Shown: positions 17,757 through 26,642 of the stretch, one piece after another | Layout: each line of letters opens with the position of its first letter | Position numbering within the stretch: the first letter of the stretch is position 1 | Notes under the pieces: generated by a model | What the model was told of the DNA's origin: nothing | Seen by the model: the letters and a program-made list of their open reading frames with translations, nothing else | The model's database searches: none | Assembly: GCA_052389915.1 (NCBI GenBank) | Contig: JBQTHL010000012.1 | Coordinates: forward strand, 68,492 to 132,491 | Origin: Panacagrimonas sp052389915 | Lineage (GTDB): Bacteria > Pseudomonadota > Gammaproteobacteria > Nevskiales > Nevskiaceae | Direction of reading: 5' to 3' | DNA: 64,000 bases | Made by a program: the position numbers and the translations under genes

Positions 17757-18163
17757 GCCGTACCTCGCTCGGTGCTGCGCCGCGTAGTCCAGTAGCCCGA
17801 GCGGGTGATGAGACGGCGACCGCCCAGGTGGAGCGCCAGCGCCGGATGTCGCAGGGCCAGCCGCCACTGGATCTGCCGGTACAGCCAGGTATCGGGCCGC
17901 CCGCGCTTCTGCTTGCGCAGGAAGCCGCCGCCGACGAAGACGCCCAGTGCGATGCCGGCGACGATCAGCGTGGGCAGCATGGCGACGCTGCGCGTCACCC
18001 AGGCCAGCGGCAGGCCGAGCGCCAGCCCGGCCGCGGCCGACAGGCCGGCGCAGATCCACAGCTCATCGGCGGTCAGCCCGCGCACGACCACCGGCTGGCG
18101 ATTCAGCCGGTGCGGCAGGAACGTCACCAGTGCATCGCGCGGGGTCTCTGAAGGGACGGCCAT
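17753..18163 (-). CDS. TraL/VirB3-like ICE protein (TIGR03750)
   Basis: This 136-aa protein begins with the family block TFLPHRLNRQPVVVRGLTAD (about residues 14-33). It then has two adjacent hydrophobic helices (about 38-78) and the basic end RKQKRGRPDTWLYRQIQWRL. It matches PFL_4702-type proteins at the VirB3/TraL position, small inner-membrane subunits that work with VirB4. It lies 12 bp after the pilin-like gene. Confidence 0.85.
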   Translation of the reverse strand: MAVPSETPRDALVTFLPHRLNRQPVVVRGLTADELWICAGLSAAAGLALGLPLAWVTRSVAMLPTLIVAGIALGVFVGGGFLRKQKRGRPDTWLYRQIQWRLALRHPALALHLGGRRLITRSGYWTTRRSTERGTA

Positions 18164-18175
18164 CGCTTGCCGCCC

Positions 18176-18532
18176 TCACAGTACGCCAGTGGCCTTGGTC
18201 AGCAGCCAGATGCCGACCACCAACAGGATCGCACCGACGGCGACGGTCAGACCGAACTGGCCCCAGGTGGCGCGGCCGATATGGATTTCCGAGTAGCGCG
18301 TGTAGGCGTGGTAGGAGACGCCTACGAACATCGAAGAAACCACGAGCAAAGCGACCAGCATCACGATGTCGTAGCCATAGTTCTGCAGCGTCTGCATGAG
18401 GCCGCTGCCCGCACCGCGCGACGGGTCTTCCATGGTCGGAAGCTGGGCGAAGGCCGACAGCGGCAGACCCAACAGCGCCAACGGCGCGGCGATGCGGGAC
18501 GGAATGCGATGAGAAGTCAGGGGCGTGTTCAT
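18176..18532 (-). CDS. Pilin-like ICE membrane protein (TIGR03745)
   Basis: This 118-aa protein has an N-terminal signal-like helix (about residues 14-30, ending LSAFAQ) and two further helices (about 50-72 and 90-112), the VirB2/TraA-like layout of PFL_4701-type proteins. Family context makes it the likely major pilin or a pilin-like subunit of the conjugative channel. ATG 18532 overlaps the preceding small reading frame by 4 bases if that frame is read to 18529; the annotated upstream gene ends at 18555. Confidence 0.82.
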   Translation of the reverse strand: MNTPLTSHRIPSRIAAPLALLGLPLSAFAQLPTMEDPSRGAGSGLMQTLQNYGYDIVMLVALLVVSSMFVGVSYHAYTRYSEIHIGRATWGQFGLTVAVGAILLVVGIWLLTKATGVL

Positions 18533-18554
18533 GGCGTGTGGCCTTTCGTGATGG

Positions 18555-18794
18555 TCAGGACAGGAGGAAGAAAGTCAGCACCAGGTACAACGCGACGAAG
18601 CGCGCGACGACACCGAGGAACTGACGCTGGTTGATGCGGCTTTCGGCCCAGCCGACGTAGGCAGTGCGCGTGGCCCACACGCCCCACAGCAGCAGGACGG
18701 CGAACACGAAACTGAGCACCGCCGTGGAGGCGGCCGAAGGTGTAAAGCCGCCGTTGGCCTGGAAGGCGGCGACCTGATCGGCGGAAGGCGTCAT
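18555..18794 (-). CDS. Small ICE membrane protein (TIGR03758 type)
   Basis: This 79-aa protein starts MTPSADQVAAFQANGGFTPS and has two hydrophobic helices (about residues 22-42 and 58-78). It fits the TIGR03758 proteins found between the RAQPRD and pilin-like genes, probably a second pilin-like or VirB2/VirB3-size component. Its ATG overlaps the RAQPRD stop by 4 bp, which supports the start. Confidence 0.82.
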   Translation of the reverse strand: MTPSADQVAAFQANGGFTPSAASTAVLSFVFAVLLLWGVWATRTAYVGWAESRINQRQFLGVVARFVALYLVLTFFLLS

Positions 18795-19186
18795 GGCGAC
18801 GGCCCATTCCAGTCGTCGGTACGGTCGCGGCGAACGCAGTCGTCGGTACGGTCGCGGCGAACGTAGTCGTCGGCCAGCGGCGCGGGATCGCGAGGCTGAG
18901 CGCGCCGGGGCGCTAGGTAATCGTGTACACCTGCGCGAACACGCTTCAGGTCTGCGCGCAGACGGACGTAGTCGAAGTGGTAGCGCGTGCGCGTCTGCGG
19001 CGCGGTGTTGGCGGCGTGCTCGGCCAGTCGGTCGATCAGGTCGAGCTGGCGAGCGAGCGTGACGAGCTGCTCACGCTCCAGGGCGTCGTCGGCAGCGACG
19101 GCAGGTTGCAGCACCGGGAACGACACGACCAGCAGCACGGCGATCGAGCGATGCCATATGTATGCGCGGCGGCTGGTCTGTCCCAT
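18791..19186 (-). CDS. RAQPRD-family exported ICE protein
   Basis: This 131-aa protein has a signal peptide (ending QPAVAAD) and a predicted helical body (LITLARQ-like repeats, residues 35-90). It then shows the eponymous RRAQPRDP near residue 94. The C-terminal tail is unusual: it consists of near-identical 9-residue units DDYVRRDRT / DDCVRRDRT / DDW encoded by a 27-bp tandem repeat at 18811-18864. Family members are about 100-110 aa, so the tail is an extension. ATG 19186 is the first good start; upstream in-frame sequence is not protein-like. Confidence 0.82.
   Translation of the reverse strand: MGQTSRRAYIWHRSIAVLLVVSFPVLQPAVAADDALEREQLVTLARQLDLIDRLAEHAANTAPQTRTRYHFDYVRLRADLKRVRAGVHDYLAPRRAQPRDPAPLADDYVRRDRTDDCVRRDRTDDWNGPSP
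18811..18864. repeat. 27-bp tandem repeat in the RAQPRD gene
   Basis: Two 27-bp copies (18811-18837 and 18838-18864) differ at one base, and a partial third copy begins at 18865. The unit is a multiple of three, so copy number changes would stay in frame and vary the protein's acidic/basic tail. Confidence 0.9.
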
Positions 19187-19530
19187 CGGCCATCCCCTGT
19201 TGATGCGGATGGCAAGATGCTGTGGATCGTCCTCGTTTCGCGCCGCAGGGAATGGGAACTGAAGCCTGACCGAATTGTTGGTTGGTCGGCGGAGGAGTAG
19301 TCGAGCGCTCCCCCCAATGCGAGGCGGATGGGTAGGCCGGTTCGCATGCAAACGCCGACGTCGCCCGGCCGCCCGTCTACAAAGGTATGTATGCGCCGAT
19401 AACTATCGCTTGATGCTTGGCCGGACTGACCCACTCCAACCAGCCCGAAAGAGACATTCGCAACATTTCGAGCGACTATCCCCTGTGGGCCACATGCCAA
19501 TAATGGCGGTAGGATTTAGGGGGAACAGCC
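19187..19530. other. Divergent intergenic region between tra genes and Gabija pair
   Basis: This 344-bp region holds no convincing gene. It separates the minus-strand RAQPRD gene from the plus-strand gajA. An in-frame TAG at 19510 limits gajA upstream, and AGGGGG at 19518-19523 is the only good ribosome binding site. It looks less G+C-rich than the tra genes, by eye. Confidence 0.5.
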
Positions 19531-21339
19531 ATAAGAATCGTACGGGTTTCGATCAAGAATTTTCGTGGCATCCGGAACGGCCACATACTGCTGCCAGCTC
19601 ACGCGGTTCTGGTTGGCGACAACAATATCGGCAAGTCCACGGTCCTTGAAGCGATCGATCTCGTTTTGGGACCCGAGCGGCTCAATCGCCGACCGCCAGT
19701 CGATGAGCATGATTTCCACGCCGGCTTGTATGTCGATGCGAACGGGAACGCGGTCGCGATCGAAAACGAGGTAGTGATTGTCGATCTCAGTGCCGAACAG
19801 CTTCGTCACTTTAGAGACCACCTGGAGTGGTGGAAGCTCGCAGAAAACGAGTTGATCTCCACGCCACCACCCGAAGGCACTGACGCGCCAAACGTCCAGC
19901 CAGCGTTGCGCGTCATCTTCGAAGGCCTCTATGACAAGGACGAGGACGACTTCGCCGGCACGACCTACTTTGCATCCCCCAAGAAAGAGGACGATAGCCG
20001 GGACGGCTTCAAGACGGTCGACAAACGTCTCTGCGGATTCCTCTACCTGCGCACGCTGCGCACCGGCAGCCGGGCGCTCAGCTTGGAGAGGGGTTCTCTG
20101 CTCGACATCATTCTGCGACTACAGGACAAGCAGCTAAAAATGTGGGAAGACGTCCTGGCGCAGTTGCGGGTGCTGCCTGTGGCAGAAAGCGAAGAACTCG
20201 GCATCAAGGACATTCTGTCGAGCGTGCAGGCCGCTGTCCGGGAGTTCGTGCCGGCGGAGTGGGCCAATAACCCGCACATGCGCGTGTCTGATTTAACTCG
20301 TGAAGCGCTGCGAAAATCACTGACGGTTTTCATGGGCACAGGCAGCTTGCGGGAGGACGGCACTGAATACGCAGCCCCCTTCCAGCACCAAGGAACCGGG
20401 ACCATCAACACCCTAGTTCTGGCCTTGCTCTCGATGATCGCCGAGTTAAAGAGCAACGTGATTTTCGCGATGGAGGAGCCCGAGATCGCGATCCCTCCTC
20501 ACGCTCAAAAACGGATCATCGAAAGCGTCCGCTCAAAGTCGGCTCAAGCAATTTTTACGTCACATTCCCCATATGTCCTCGAAGAATTCCCGCCAGACCA
20601 GGTTCTCGTTCTTCAACGTGACGGCGGGACTATCAGCTCAGTACCGGCGTTATTGCCGGTGAAGCCAAAGCGGTACAAAGAGGAATTTCGGCGGCGCTTT
20701 TGCGAGACGCTGCTGGCGCGCCGCGTGCTGATCGTAGAAGGCAAGACTGAATACGACGCTTTCCCTGCGGCGGCGAAGCGGCTGCGCGATCTGCATCCAG
20801 ACGAATTTAGGTCTCTGGACTCACTTGGAGTTGCGGTGATCAACGCGGAGACCGATTCGCAGATCCCCATATTGGGTGCCTACTTTCGTAGCCTCGGTAA
20901 GACGGTCTTCGCTGTGTATGACCAGCAGGTCGATCCGCAAAAAGCTCAAATCGAGTCGGCCATCGACCACCGGTTCGAAGGGCCGGGCCATGGTTTTGAA
21001 CAGACCTTACTGCAGGGCACCGCAACTGCCGCAGTGCTGCGCTTCGCGGCCGATCTGCTCGCGAACAATGAATGGCCCAATCACCTGCCGCCCCCAGTTA
21101 TCGCCGCCGTCCCACCGGTTTTGATAGCGCCGATGATCGAATATTTGAAATGGGCAAAGGGCTCCGGTGCTGCAGCTGATCTGCTCATGGAATGTGTTCG
21201 AGCAGAGATGCCGCCCTACATCGTCGACGCGCTTCTCGCTATTCAGGGCATCTGTGAGCCGCCACCACCGGCACACCCGCCAGCACCGGCTCCGTCACCC
21301 CCGCCGTCACTACCGCCATCGATACCGATCATCGTGTAG
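19531..21339 (+). CDS. gajA: GajA-like OLD-family ATPase/TOPRIM nuclease (ATA start?)
   Basis: Read from ATA 19531 this is 602 aa. The N-terminus (ATA)RIVRVSIKNFRGI and Walker A GDNNIGKST (residues 29-37) are both in frame. A TTG at 19666 would lose them. ABC-type ATPase motifs follow: TGTINTLVLALLSMIAE, then FAMEEPEIAIPPHAQKRII (Walker B-like) and TSHSPYVLEE. A TOPRIM domain follows with VEGKTEYDAF (Glu near residue 403) and VFAVYDQQ near 463, where the usual D-x-D second Asp is Gln. The tail is proline-rich (about the last 28 residues). Next to a UvrD-like helicase 2 bp downstream this is the Gabija arrangement, in which GajA cuts DNA when nucleotides are depleted. Between the TAG at 19510 and the Walker A motif there is no in-frame ATG, GTG or TTG. 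Confidence 0.82.
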   Translation: MRIVRVSIKNFRGIRNGHILLPAHAVLVGDNNIGKSTVLEAIDLVLGPERLNRRPPVDEHDFHAGLYVDANGNAVAIENEVVIVDLSAEQLRHFRDHLEWWKLAENELISTPPPEGTDAPNVQPALRVIFEGLYDKDEDDFAGTTYFASPKKEDDSRDGFKTVDKRLCGFLYLRTLRTGSRALSLERGSLLDIILRLQDKQLKMWEDVLAQLRVLPVAESEELGIKDILSSVQAAVREFVPAEWANNPHMRVSDLTREALRKSLTVFMGTGSLREDGTEYAAPFQHQGTGTINTLVLALLSMIAELKSNVIFAMEEPEIAIPPHAQKRIIESVRSKSAQAIFTSHSPYVLEEFPPDQVLVLQRDGGTISSVPALLPVKPKRYKEEFRRRFCETLLARRVLIVEGKTEYDAFPAAAKRLRDLHPDEFRSLDSLGVAVINAETDSQIPILGAYFRSLGKTVFAVYDQQVDPQKAQIESAIDHRFEGPGHGFEQTLLQGTATAAVLRFAADLLANNEWPNHLPPPVIAAVPPVLIAPMIEYLKWAKGSGAAADLLMECVRAEMPPYIVDALLAIQGICEPPPPAHPPAPAPSPPPSLPPSIPIIV

Positions 21340-21341
21340 TC

Positions 21342-23072
21342 ATGGCTGAGATCAAAGATCTGTCGCAGAAGCGCAAGGATTTGCTTGCTGCTGACGGCAA
21401 CCTGCTGGTTCTTGGCGGTCCCGGTTCAGGCAAAACGACTATCGCGCTGCTCAAAGCGGCGGCGGAGACGGCGCCCGGGAAACTGCAGCGCGGGCAAAAG
21501 ATCTTGTTCCTGAGCTTCGCGCGAGCAACGATTGCGCGGGTTGCGCAGCACGCGGGCAAGCTCGTCGGCAGAGATGCCAAGGACTTGCTTGAGATCAACA
21601 CCTATCACGGGTTCATCTGGAAGCTGCTTCGAAGCCACGGATACCTGATATGCATGCGCGGCCTGATCGAACTGCTGCCGCCACCACAAGCCGCGGCGCA
21701 CCTCGCCGATATCCCGGATAAGACCGCTCGCGAAGTCGAAAAGAAACGACTCTTTGATGAGGACGGCATTCTGCATTTCGACCTGTTCGCGGAAACGGCT
21801 GCGTCATTGCTGACCCGCAGCCAGGCGCTCAGGCACATCATCAGCGACGCCTATCCGCTGATCATCCTGGATGAATTCCAGGACACCAATCCGGCCGAGT
21901 GGGAGTTCATTAAAACGCTGGGCTCGGCCAGCCGGTTGATTGCCTTGGCCGACGCCGAGCAGCGGATTTACGAGTTCCGCGGCGCCGACCCCAAGCGAAT
22001 CGGGGAATTTGCCGAGGCGTTCGGTCCAAGCATCTTCGATTTCGCGGACGAAAACCATCGCAGTGACGGCAAGGACATCGTCATCTTCGGCAACGATCTG
22101 ATACGGGGCGCCAACAAAGGCAAGGCGTACACCGACGTATCCATTGCCCGTTATGGTTACTACCAAGGCATGAATGCCCTGTATCCGCTGAAGACATCGG
22201 TGCTGGCCCGTTTGAGGGCTGTGATAAAAGCCGATCCTAAAGGATGGTCGCTGGCGATACTCGTGCCGACCAGGAAATTAATGATCCAGGCATCGGAGTA
22301 TTTGAGCGCCAATACCGACCGACTACCATCTCTGGGGCACGACGTCGCACTCGACGCCGAAGCGCCAGCGTTAGCGGCAGGATTCATCGCTATGTTGTTG
22401 GAAGGTGGAACCGTCGCCGACCTGTCTCCGCGGCTGATCAGCGATCTCTGCCAGCACATTCGCGGCCGTCGCGGCAATGACCCTACACCTCAAGCCGATC
22501 TTACCCTCGTCGGTGCTCTTGGCACGTTTCTTCAGTCCGGGAATGTCCGCGGCGCCAAGAGACAGAGGGTTGTCGCAGGGGCAACGAGCATCGCGACTGC
22601 GCGGCTGGGCTTGGTGCTGACCGGTGACCCGGAGGCCGATTGGTTGACGGTACGACGACTGCTGAGCGACTCCGGTGTGCAGGAATACCAGCAGATCTCG
22701 GAGGACGCTCGCTATCTACGCCTGCTGCACAAGGGAGCGACGCTGCGCTCAAGGTTGAGTGAAATCTGGCGTCAACATGGCAGCTACAAAGGCGCCTCTG
22801 CTGCTGTCCGCGACGCTCTACTGCAAGAGCATTTTTCTGCGAGCGTTAAAGACTGGCGGGGCATCCACGTTATGACCATTCATAAGTCGAAGGGCAAGGA
22901 ATTTTCAGAGGTTGTTGTCTTTGAGGGGATGTACGCACACCGGATTGTCCGCGCCAAGGCAACCGACGGAGAAATTGCCCAGTCTTCGCTAGCGCTGCGA
23001 GTCGCAGTCACCCGGGCAATGAATCACGCCACGATTCTGACGCCGGCAAGCGATCCCTGTCCGCTACTTTGA
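21342..23072 (+). CDS. gajB: GajB-like UvrD/Rep-family helicase
   Basis: This 576-aa superfamily 1 helicase shows motif I GGPGSGKTT (residues 25-33), Ia FLSFARATIARVAQHA, motif II LDEFQDTNPAEW (about 175), motif III ALADAEQRIYEFRGA, motif V MTIHKSKGKEFSEVV (about 507) and motif VI RVAVTRAMNHATIL. GajB is the sensor/helicase partner of GajA in Gabija defence. The gene starts 2 bp after gajA with only a weak ribosome binding site, so it probably depends on coupling. It is somewhat longer than the classic GajB (about 500 aa). The block sits on the opposite strand to the tra operon. Confidence 0.85.
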   Translation: MAEIKDLSQKRKDLLAADGNLLVLGGPGSGKTTIALLKAAAETAPGKLQRGQKILFLSFARATIARVAQHAGKLVGRDAKDLLEINTYHGFIWKLLRSHGYLICMRGLIELLPPPQAAAHLADIPDKTAREVEKKRLFDEDGILHFDLFAETAASLLTRSQALRHIISDAYPLIILDEFQDTNPAEWEFIKTLGSASRLIALADAEQRIYEFRGADPKRIGEFAEAFGPSIFDFADENHRSDGKDIVIFGNDLIRGANKGKAYTDVSIARYGYYQGMNALYPLKTSVLARLRAVIKADPKGWSLAILVPTRKLMIQASEYLSANTDRLPSLGHDVALDAEAPALAAGFIAMLLEGGTVADLSPRLISDLCQHIRGRRGNDPTPQADLTLVGALGTFLQSGNVRGAKRQRVVAGATSIATARLGLVLTGDPEADWLTVRRLLSDSGVQEYQQISEDARYLRLLHKGATLRSRLSEIWRQHGSYKGASAAVRDALLQEHFSASVKDWRGIHVMTIHKSKGKEFSEVVVFEGMYAHRIVRAKATDGEIAQSSLALRVAVTRAMNHATILTPASDPCPLL

Positions 23073-23201
23073 TCACGATGCCGGCAGTAAGCGACCGGCT
23101 GCTTCTGGCACATTGCCGCCCCTCGTGATCTGCCGCTTCCGAGATGCCAATTTCCAATCGAGGCCATGTGCTTACTACCCGGGGGAGGTCAGACGGCAGT
23201 C

Positions 23202-23951
23202 TTAAAGGTACTTCTTAAACGTCGCCGCAGCGATGCACACCGCCACGCCGAGCAGCGCGGCGCTCGGCAGCAGAATCAGCAGCGGATTCACGCTGACCGG
23301 CAACGCCAGATACGTCACCCACGGCAGCAGGGCCAGCGGCACCAGACTCGCTCTGGCCCGGTGATAGATGAAGCCTGATTCGCGGCCCGCGCCGAAGCGG
23401 CGGACGTCCCGGCGCACCAGCCCGTCCACCAGGCCGACGAAGGCGGTCATCAGGAACAGCGGCAACGTCAGGCAGAGCACCAGCAGCCGCACGAGGAAGA
23501 CGAGTGCCGTATAGGCGGATGCGATCAGGTAGCTCTCCAGGTGCACGTAGACCTGTCCCAGGTAGTAGCGGAAGTCCTTGCTCGGACGAATGCTGCCGGC
23601 GCCGGCTTGCGCCGAGGCATCACGTATCCACTCCAGCAGGCCGCTCTTCACGAACAGCCAGTCGTAGCCCCGCTCGACGATCCGGTGCGCGGTGCGCCCC
23701 GGCTCCTGCACCAGTGCGCTGCGCGTGAAGTGGTCCGATAGCTGATCCAGCTCGTAATGCAGCATGCCCCGGGCGTGATGCCATCCTTGTTCAGGCCAGA
23801 AGATGTGCATGCCGACGCACTCGATCACGATGCACAACAGCAGCGATCCGCACAGCACGCCGAAGAAGCGGAATGGCAGCGTGATGAGACTGGCGATCAA
23901 TCCCTGCTGTTGTTGCTGCTGGCGCTGCGTTGCGACGGCCGGATCGCTCAT
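23202..23951 (-). CDS. PFL_4697-type ICE membrane protein (TIGR03747 / DUF4400)
   Basis: This 249-aa protein has a glutamine-rich start (QRQQQQQQG), hydrophobic helices at about residues 26-50, 140-185 and 205-240, and the family region GRTAHRIVERGYDWLFVKSG. It sits directly after the TraD gene (4-bp ATGA-type overlap), its usual place, and is thought to assist the coupling protein at the inner membrane. Its 3' side is where the Gabija block interrupts the operon, tail to tail with gajB. Confidence 0.85.
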   Translation of the reverse strand: MSDPAVATQRQQQQQQGLIASLITLPFRFFGVLCGSLLLCIVIECVGMHIFWPEQGWHHARGMLHYELDQLSDHFTRSALVQEPGRTAHRIVERGYDWLFVKSGLLEWIRDASAQAGAGSIRPSKDFRYYLGQVYVHLESYLIASAYTALVFLVRLLVLCLTLPLFLMTAFVGLVDGLVRRDVRRFGAGRESGFIYHRARASLVPLALLPWVTYLALPVSVNPLLILLPSAALLGVAVCIAAATFKKYL

Positions 23952-26104
23952 GCTCCGGCCTCTTCAGCGGCGGCCATCTGTTTGAAATCGTCCAGCAGGT
24001 CATCGGGCAGCGCCTTGTCCTGCATATCGGAGATGCTCTGGTTCTCCCACCAATCACCGCCCTCGACGTAGTGCTGACGCATGTAGCCGGCCAGCTCTTG
24101 CAAATCCTTCGGCATCGCCTCGTCGGCGTCGGGGGCCGGCAGCGGCATCCGAACCTTCCAGAGCGTGCCGCCCTCGATCAGCGCGTAGCACTGCCCTTTG
24201 GGCAGCGCCACGACGTGCGCCGGCTCGATCAGCGGCACGCTGTTGCTGGTGACGCGGTCCTGGGTGTTGGATGTGAAGGCAGTATTGCCGCGAGGGTCGG
24301 AGCTGTCGGTGGCGCCGCTCATCAAGGCCGTCGCATAGACCTCGACCTTGGGCAACTGGCGCGTCAGCAGTTCGGCGGTGGAGGTCTCGCGCACGCGCAG
24401 CATGAACAGATTGTTGAAGTTGCCGATCACCTGGCCAGCCTTCGCGCGATTGCCGATGCGGGCTTCGATGTCGCTCAGAGTCTGCGTGTAGGCCGTCACC
24501 TGCACGCCCGCGCCGCCGCCTTTATTCACCATCGGGATGAACTCATCGCCCATGAGTTCGTTGAACTCGTCGGCGTGGACGTTGATCGGCAGCCTGGTGT
24601 TCACCGCCGCGCCGGGCAGTCCGTCATCGATGCCGAACTTGTAGATGTGCCCCGCGACGGAAACGAGATCGGAAAACATCGAGTTGCCAACCGCTGCCGC
24701 CACTTCGGCATCGGAGAGCGCATCGAGTCCGACGTAGACGACAGCCCGCTTACGCACGATCTGCATCCAATCGAAGATCGGACGCGGGTCGGACAGATCG
24801 GAGTAGTTCGGCGCGAGCAGTTGCGCGATCTTGCCGGTCGTCAGCTTTTCCAGCAGAGGCAACAAGCTCGCCACGATCTTGTCGAAGTACGTCCGGTCGT
24901 AGCGCACGGCACTGCGCAGACCATCTAGCACCGGGTCGTAGACGCGTACCTGCGACAGGTATTGTTCGAGCGCGACGACACGCTTCTCGCGCCCGATCAT
25001 GTTGCGCGGGATGTTCTTCTCGTTGAGCTTGCCTTCGAGCTGGACGATGACCTCCCAGGCTTTCGGCTCGTTCCTGGCGAAGTAGTGCTGGGCGTATTCG
25101 ATGAACAGCGCGTCGATATTGATGACGTGGCGCTGGATCAGCAGGTAGTCCGGTCGCTGTCCCAGCTCCACCAATGCACGAGCGATGATGTTGACGAACC
25201 GCCACGCGAACTCGCGGAACGCGGCGCTGTTGCCTTCGCCGGAAAGCTGCCCCGCAATGCGCGTGGCGACTTCGCTGATCCGACCGAAGCGGCCCACCGC
25301 GTTGTAACGCGCACTGAGGTCCGGCCAGCCCAGGTGAAAGATATAGAACTCGCCTTCGCGTCCCGCGCGCTTGGCTTCCACGTACATGCGCGTCAACAGG
25401 TCGGCATCGCCCTTCGGATCGAAGACGATCACCACCTCATGCTGGCCGTTGACCTTGCGCCGGATGTCCTGGGTGATGAACAGCTCGGCCAGGCGCGTCT
25501 TGCCCACGCGCGTCGTGCCGAGTACCAGCGAATGGCCGACGCGCTCGCCCAGCGGCAGCGTCACGTCGATCTCGTGCGGCTCGATGCCGTGCAAGCGCGG
25601 CTGCCCACCCACCGGCGGCAGCGGCCGTGCCGGATTGAGCGGACTGTCCCAGGCCAGCGCCCGTGCCAGCTTCGAGAGCGGAAAAGGCGCGAACTCCAGA
25701 CGTTCCTCCAGCCGTCGCGCTACACGGTAGATCGTCGTCGGCTCGACATAGCGGCGGAACTCCGGCCGGTAGGTCTGCATCAGTCGGTGCGTGTGTCGCT
25801 GTTCCCATTTGAAGCCGCGCCCGACGAATAGCCGCTGCTGGCTGACCGGCACGTCGCGGCTGGTCATCACGTAGCGCGGCAGACGGCGGATGTTGCGGCG
25901 GTAGCGCAGGATCGCCAGCGCATCACGCAGGCGAATCGCACCGAAGCTCAGGAAGGCCAGCGCCGAACCGAGGCCCAGCAGCGGATTCAGCGCGAGCGCC
26001 CACGGTGCCGCCAGGCACAGAAGCGCGGCGCCGGCGCAGACCGCCACGGTGTACAGCTCCACCGCGGGACGCAGCAGGACTTCCACCGTGTGCGGCTGCG
26101 CCAT
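23948..26104 (-). CDS. traD: TraD-type conjugative coupling protein (TIGR03743)
   Basis: This 718-aa coupling ATPase brings the relaxase-DNA complex to the secretion channel. Two N-terminal helices (about residues 15-62) anchor it. Walker A LGTTRVGKTRLAELF lies near residue 195 and Walker B VIVFDPKGDADLL near 225. The C-terminal region NVHADEFNELMGDEFIP and VTAYTQTLSDIEARIG are VirD4/TraD-type. ATG 26104 gives the family N-terminus MAQPHTVEVLLRPAVELYTV; the open extension upstream is out of family. Confidence 0.92.
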   Translation of the reverse strand: MAQPHTVEVLLRPAVELYTVAVCAGAALLCLAAPWALALNPLLGLGSALAFLSFGAIRLRDALAILRYRRNIRRLPRYVMTSRDVPVSQQRLFVGRGFKWEQRHTHRLMQTYRPEFRRYVEPTTIYRVARRLEERLEFAPFPLSKLARALAWDSPLNPARPLPPVGGQPRLHGIEPHEIDVTLPLGERVGHSLVLGTTRVGKTRLAELFITQDIRRKVNGQHEVVIVFDPKGDADLLTRMYVEAKRAGREGEFYIFHLGWPDLSARYNAVGRFGRISEVATRIAGQLSGEGNSAAFREFAWRFVNIIARALVELGQRPDYLLIQRHVINIDALFIEYAQHYFARNEPKAWEVIVQLEGKLNEKNIPRNMIGREKRVVALEQYLSQVRVYDPVLDGLRSAVRYDRTYFDKIVASLLPLLEKLTTGKIAQLLAPNYSDLSDPRPIFDWMQIVRKRAVVYVGLDALSDAEVAAAVGNSMFSDLVSVAGHIYKFGIDDGLPGAAVNTRLPINVHADEFNELMGDEFIPMVNKGGGAGVQVTAYTQTLSDIEARIGNRAKAGQVIGNFNNLFMLRVRETSTAELLTRQLPKVEVYATALMSGATDSSDPRGNTAFTSNTQDRVTSNSVPLIEPAHVVALPKGQCYALIEGGTLWKVRMPLPAPDADEAMPKDLQELAGYMRQHYVEGGDWWENQSISDMQDKALPDDLLDDFKQMAAAEEAGA

Positions 26105-26105
26105 C

Positions 26106-26642
26106 TCACTGCTCGATGCCGGTGGACGTGATGAGCACCGGGTAGTGACGCAGGCCCAGGCGCTGCGCCAAGTCATCGCCGGAGGCCGGAGAGAGCGGCA
26201 GGCCGGGCGCCATGCGGCGCAAAGCCGTCAGCGCCGCCATCGACTCCACATCGACCACCAGCCCCGCGGCATGCAGTTCGCGCAGTGCGTCCTGCCGTTT
26301 CTGCAGCCAGACGCGCGAGCGCGCGTCGTCACCGATCAGGAACAGCGGCGTCAGGCCCGGCGCGCGGATAAGGCGGCGCGGCACGTCGCCCGGCGACAGG
26401 TGTGCCGAGCGAACCGGCAGCATGGCGGCCTCGGCATCGGTCGCACTGTCCACGCGGGGCAGCGGCATCGATCCAGATGGCGTGGCGCGATCCGGCTGTG
26501 GGTTCAGCGGCCGGTAGTACGGCAGTGCAGAAACGCCACCACGATCTTCGACGACGATCAGCGGCGCGGAGGCGGTCTGTGCGTAAGCCGTCGCAGCGAA
26601 CAGCAGCTCGATTGCAGCAGCGGTGACGACGATGCGGTTCAT
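26106..26642 (-). CDS. PFL_4695-type ICE protein (TIGR03765)
   Basis: This 178-aa exported protein has a signal peptide ending TAYAQ (about residue 22). The mature part contains PLIVVEDRGGVSALPYYRPL and ends in GLRHYPVLITSTGIEQ, a thioredoxin-like closing strand pattern typical of the family. It overlaps the lytic transglycosylase stop by 4 bp and is followed 1 bp later by traD. It is a periplasmic accessory protein of unknown mechanism. Confidence 0.87.
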   Translation of the reverse strand: MNRIVVTAAAIELLFAATAYAQTASAPLIVVEDRGGVSALPYYRPLNPQPDRATPSGSMPLPRVDSATDAEAAMLPVRSAHLSPGDVPRRLIRAPGLTPLFLIGDDARSRVWLQKRQDALRELHAAGLVVDVESMAALTALRRMAPGLPLSPASGDDLAQRLGLRHYPVLITSTGIEQ

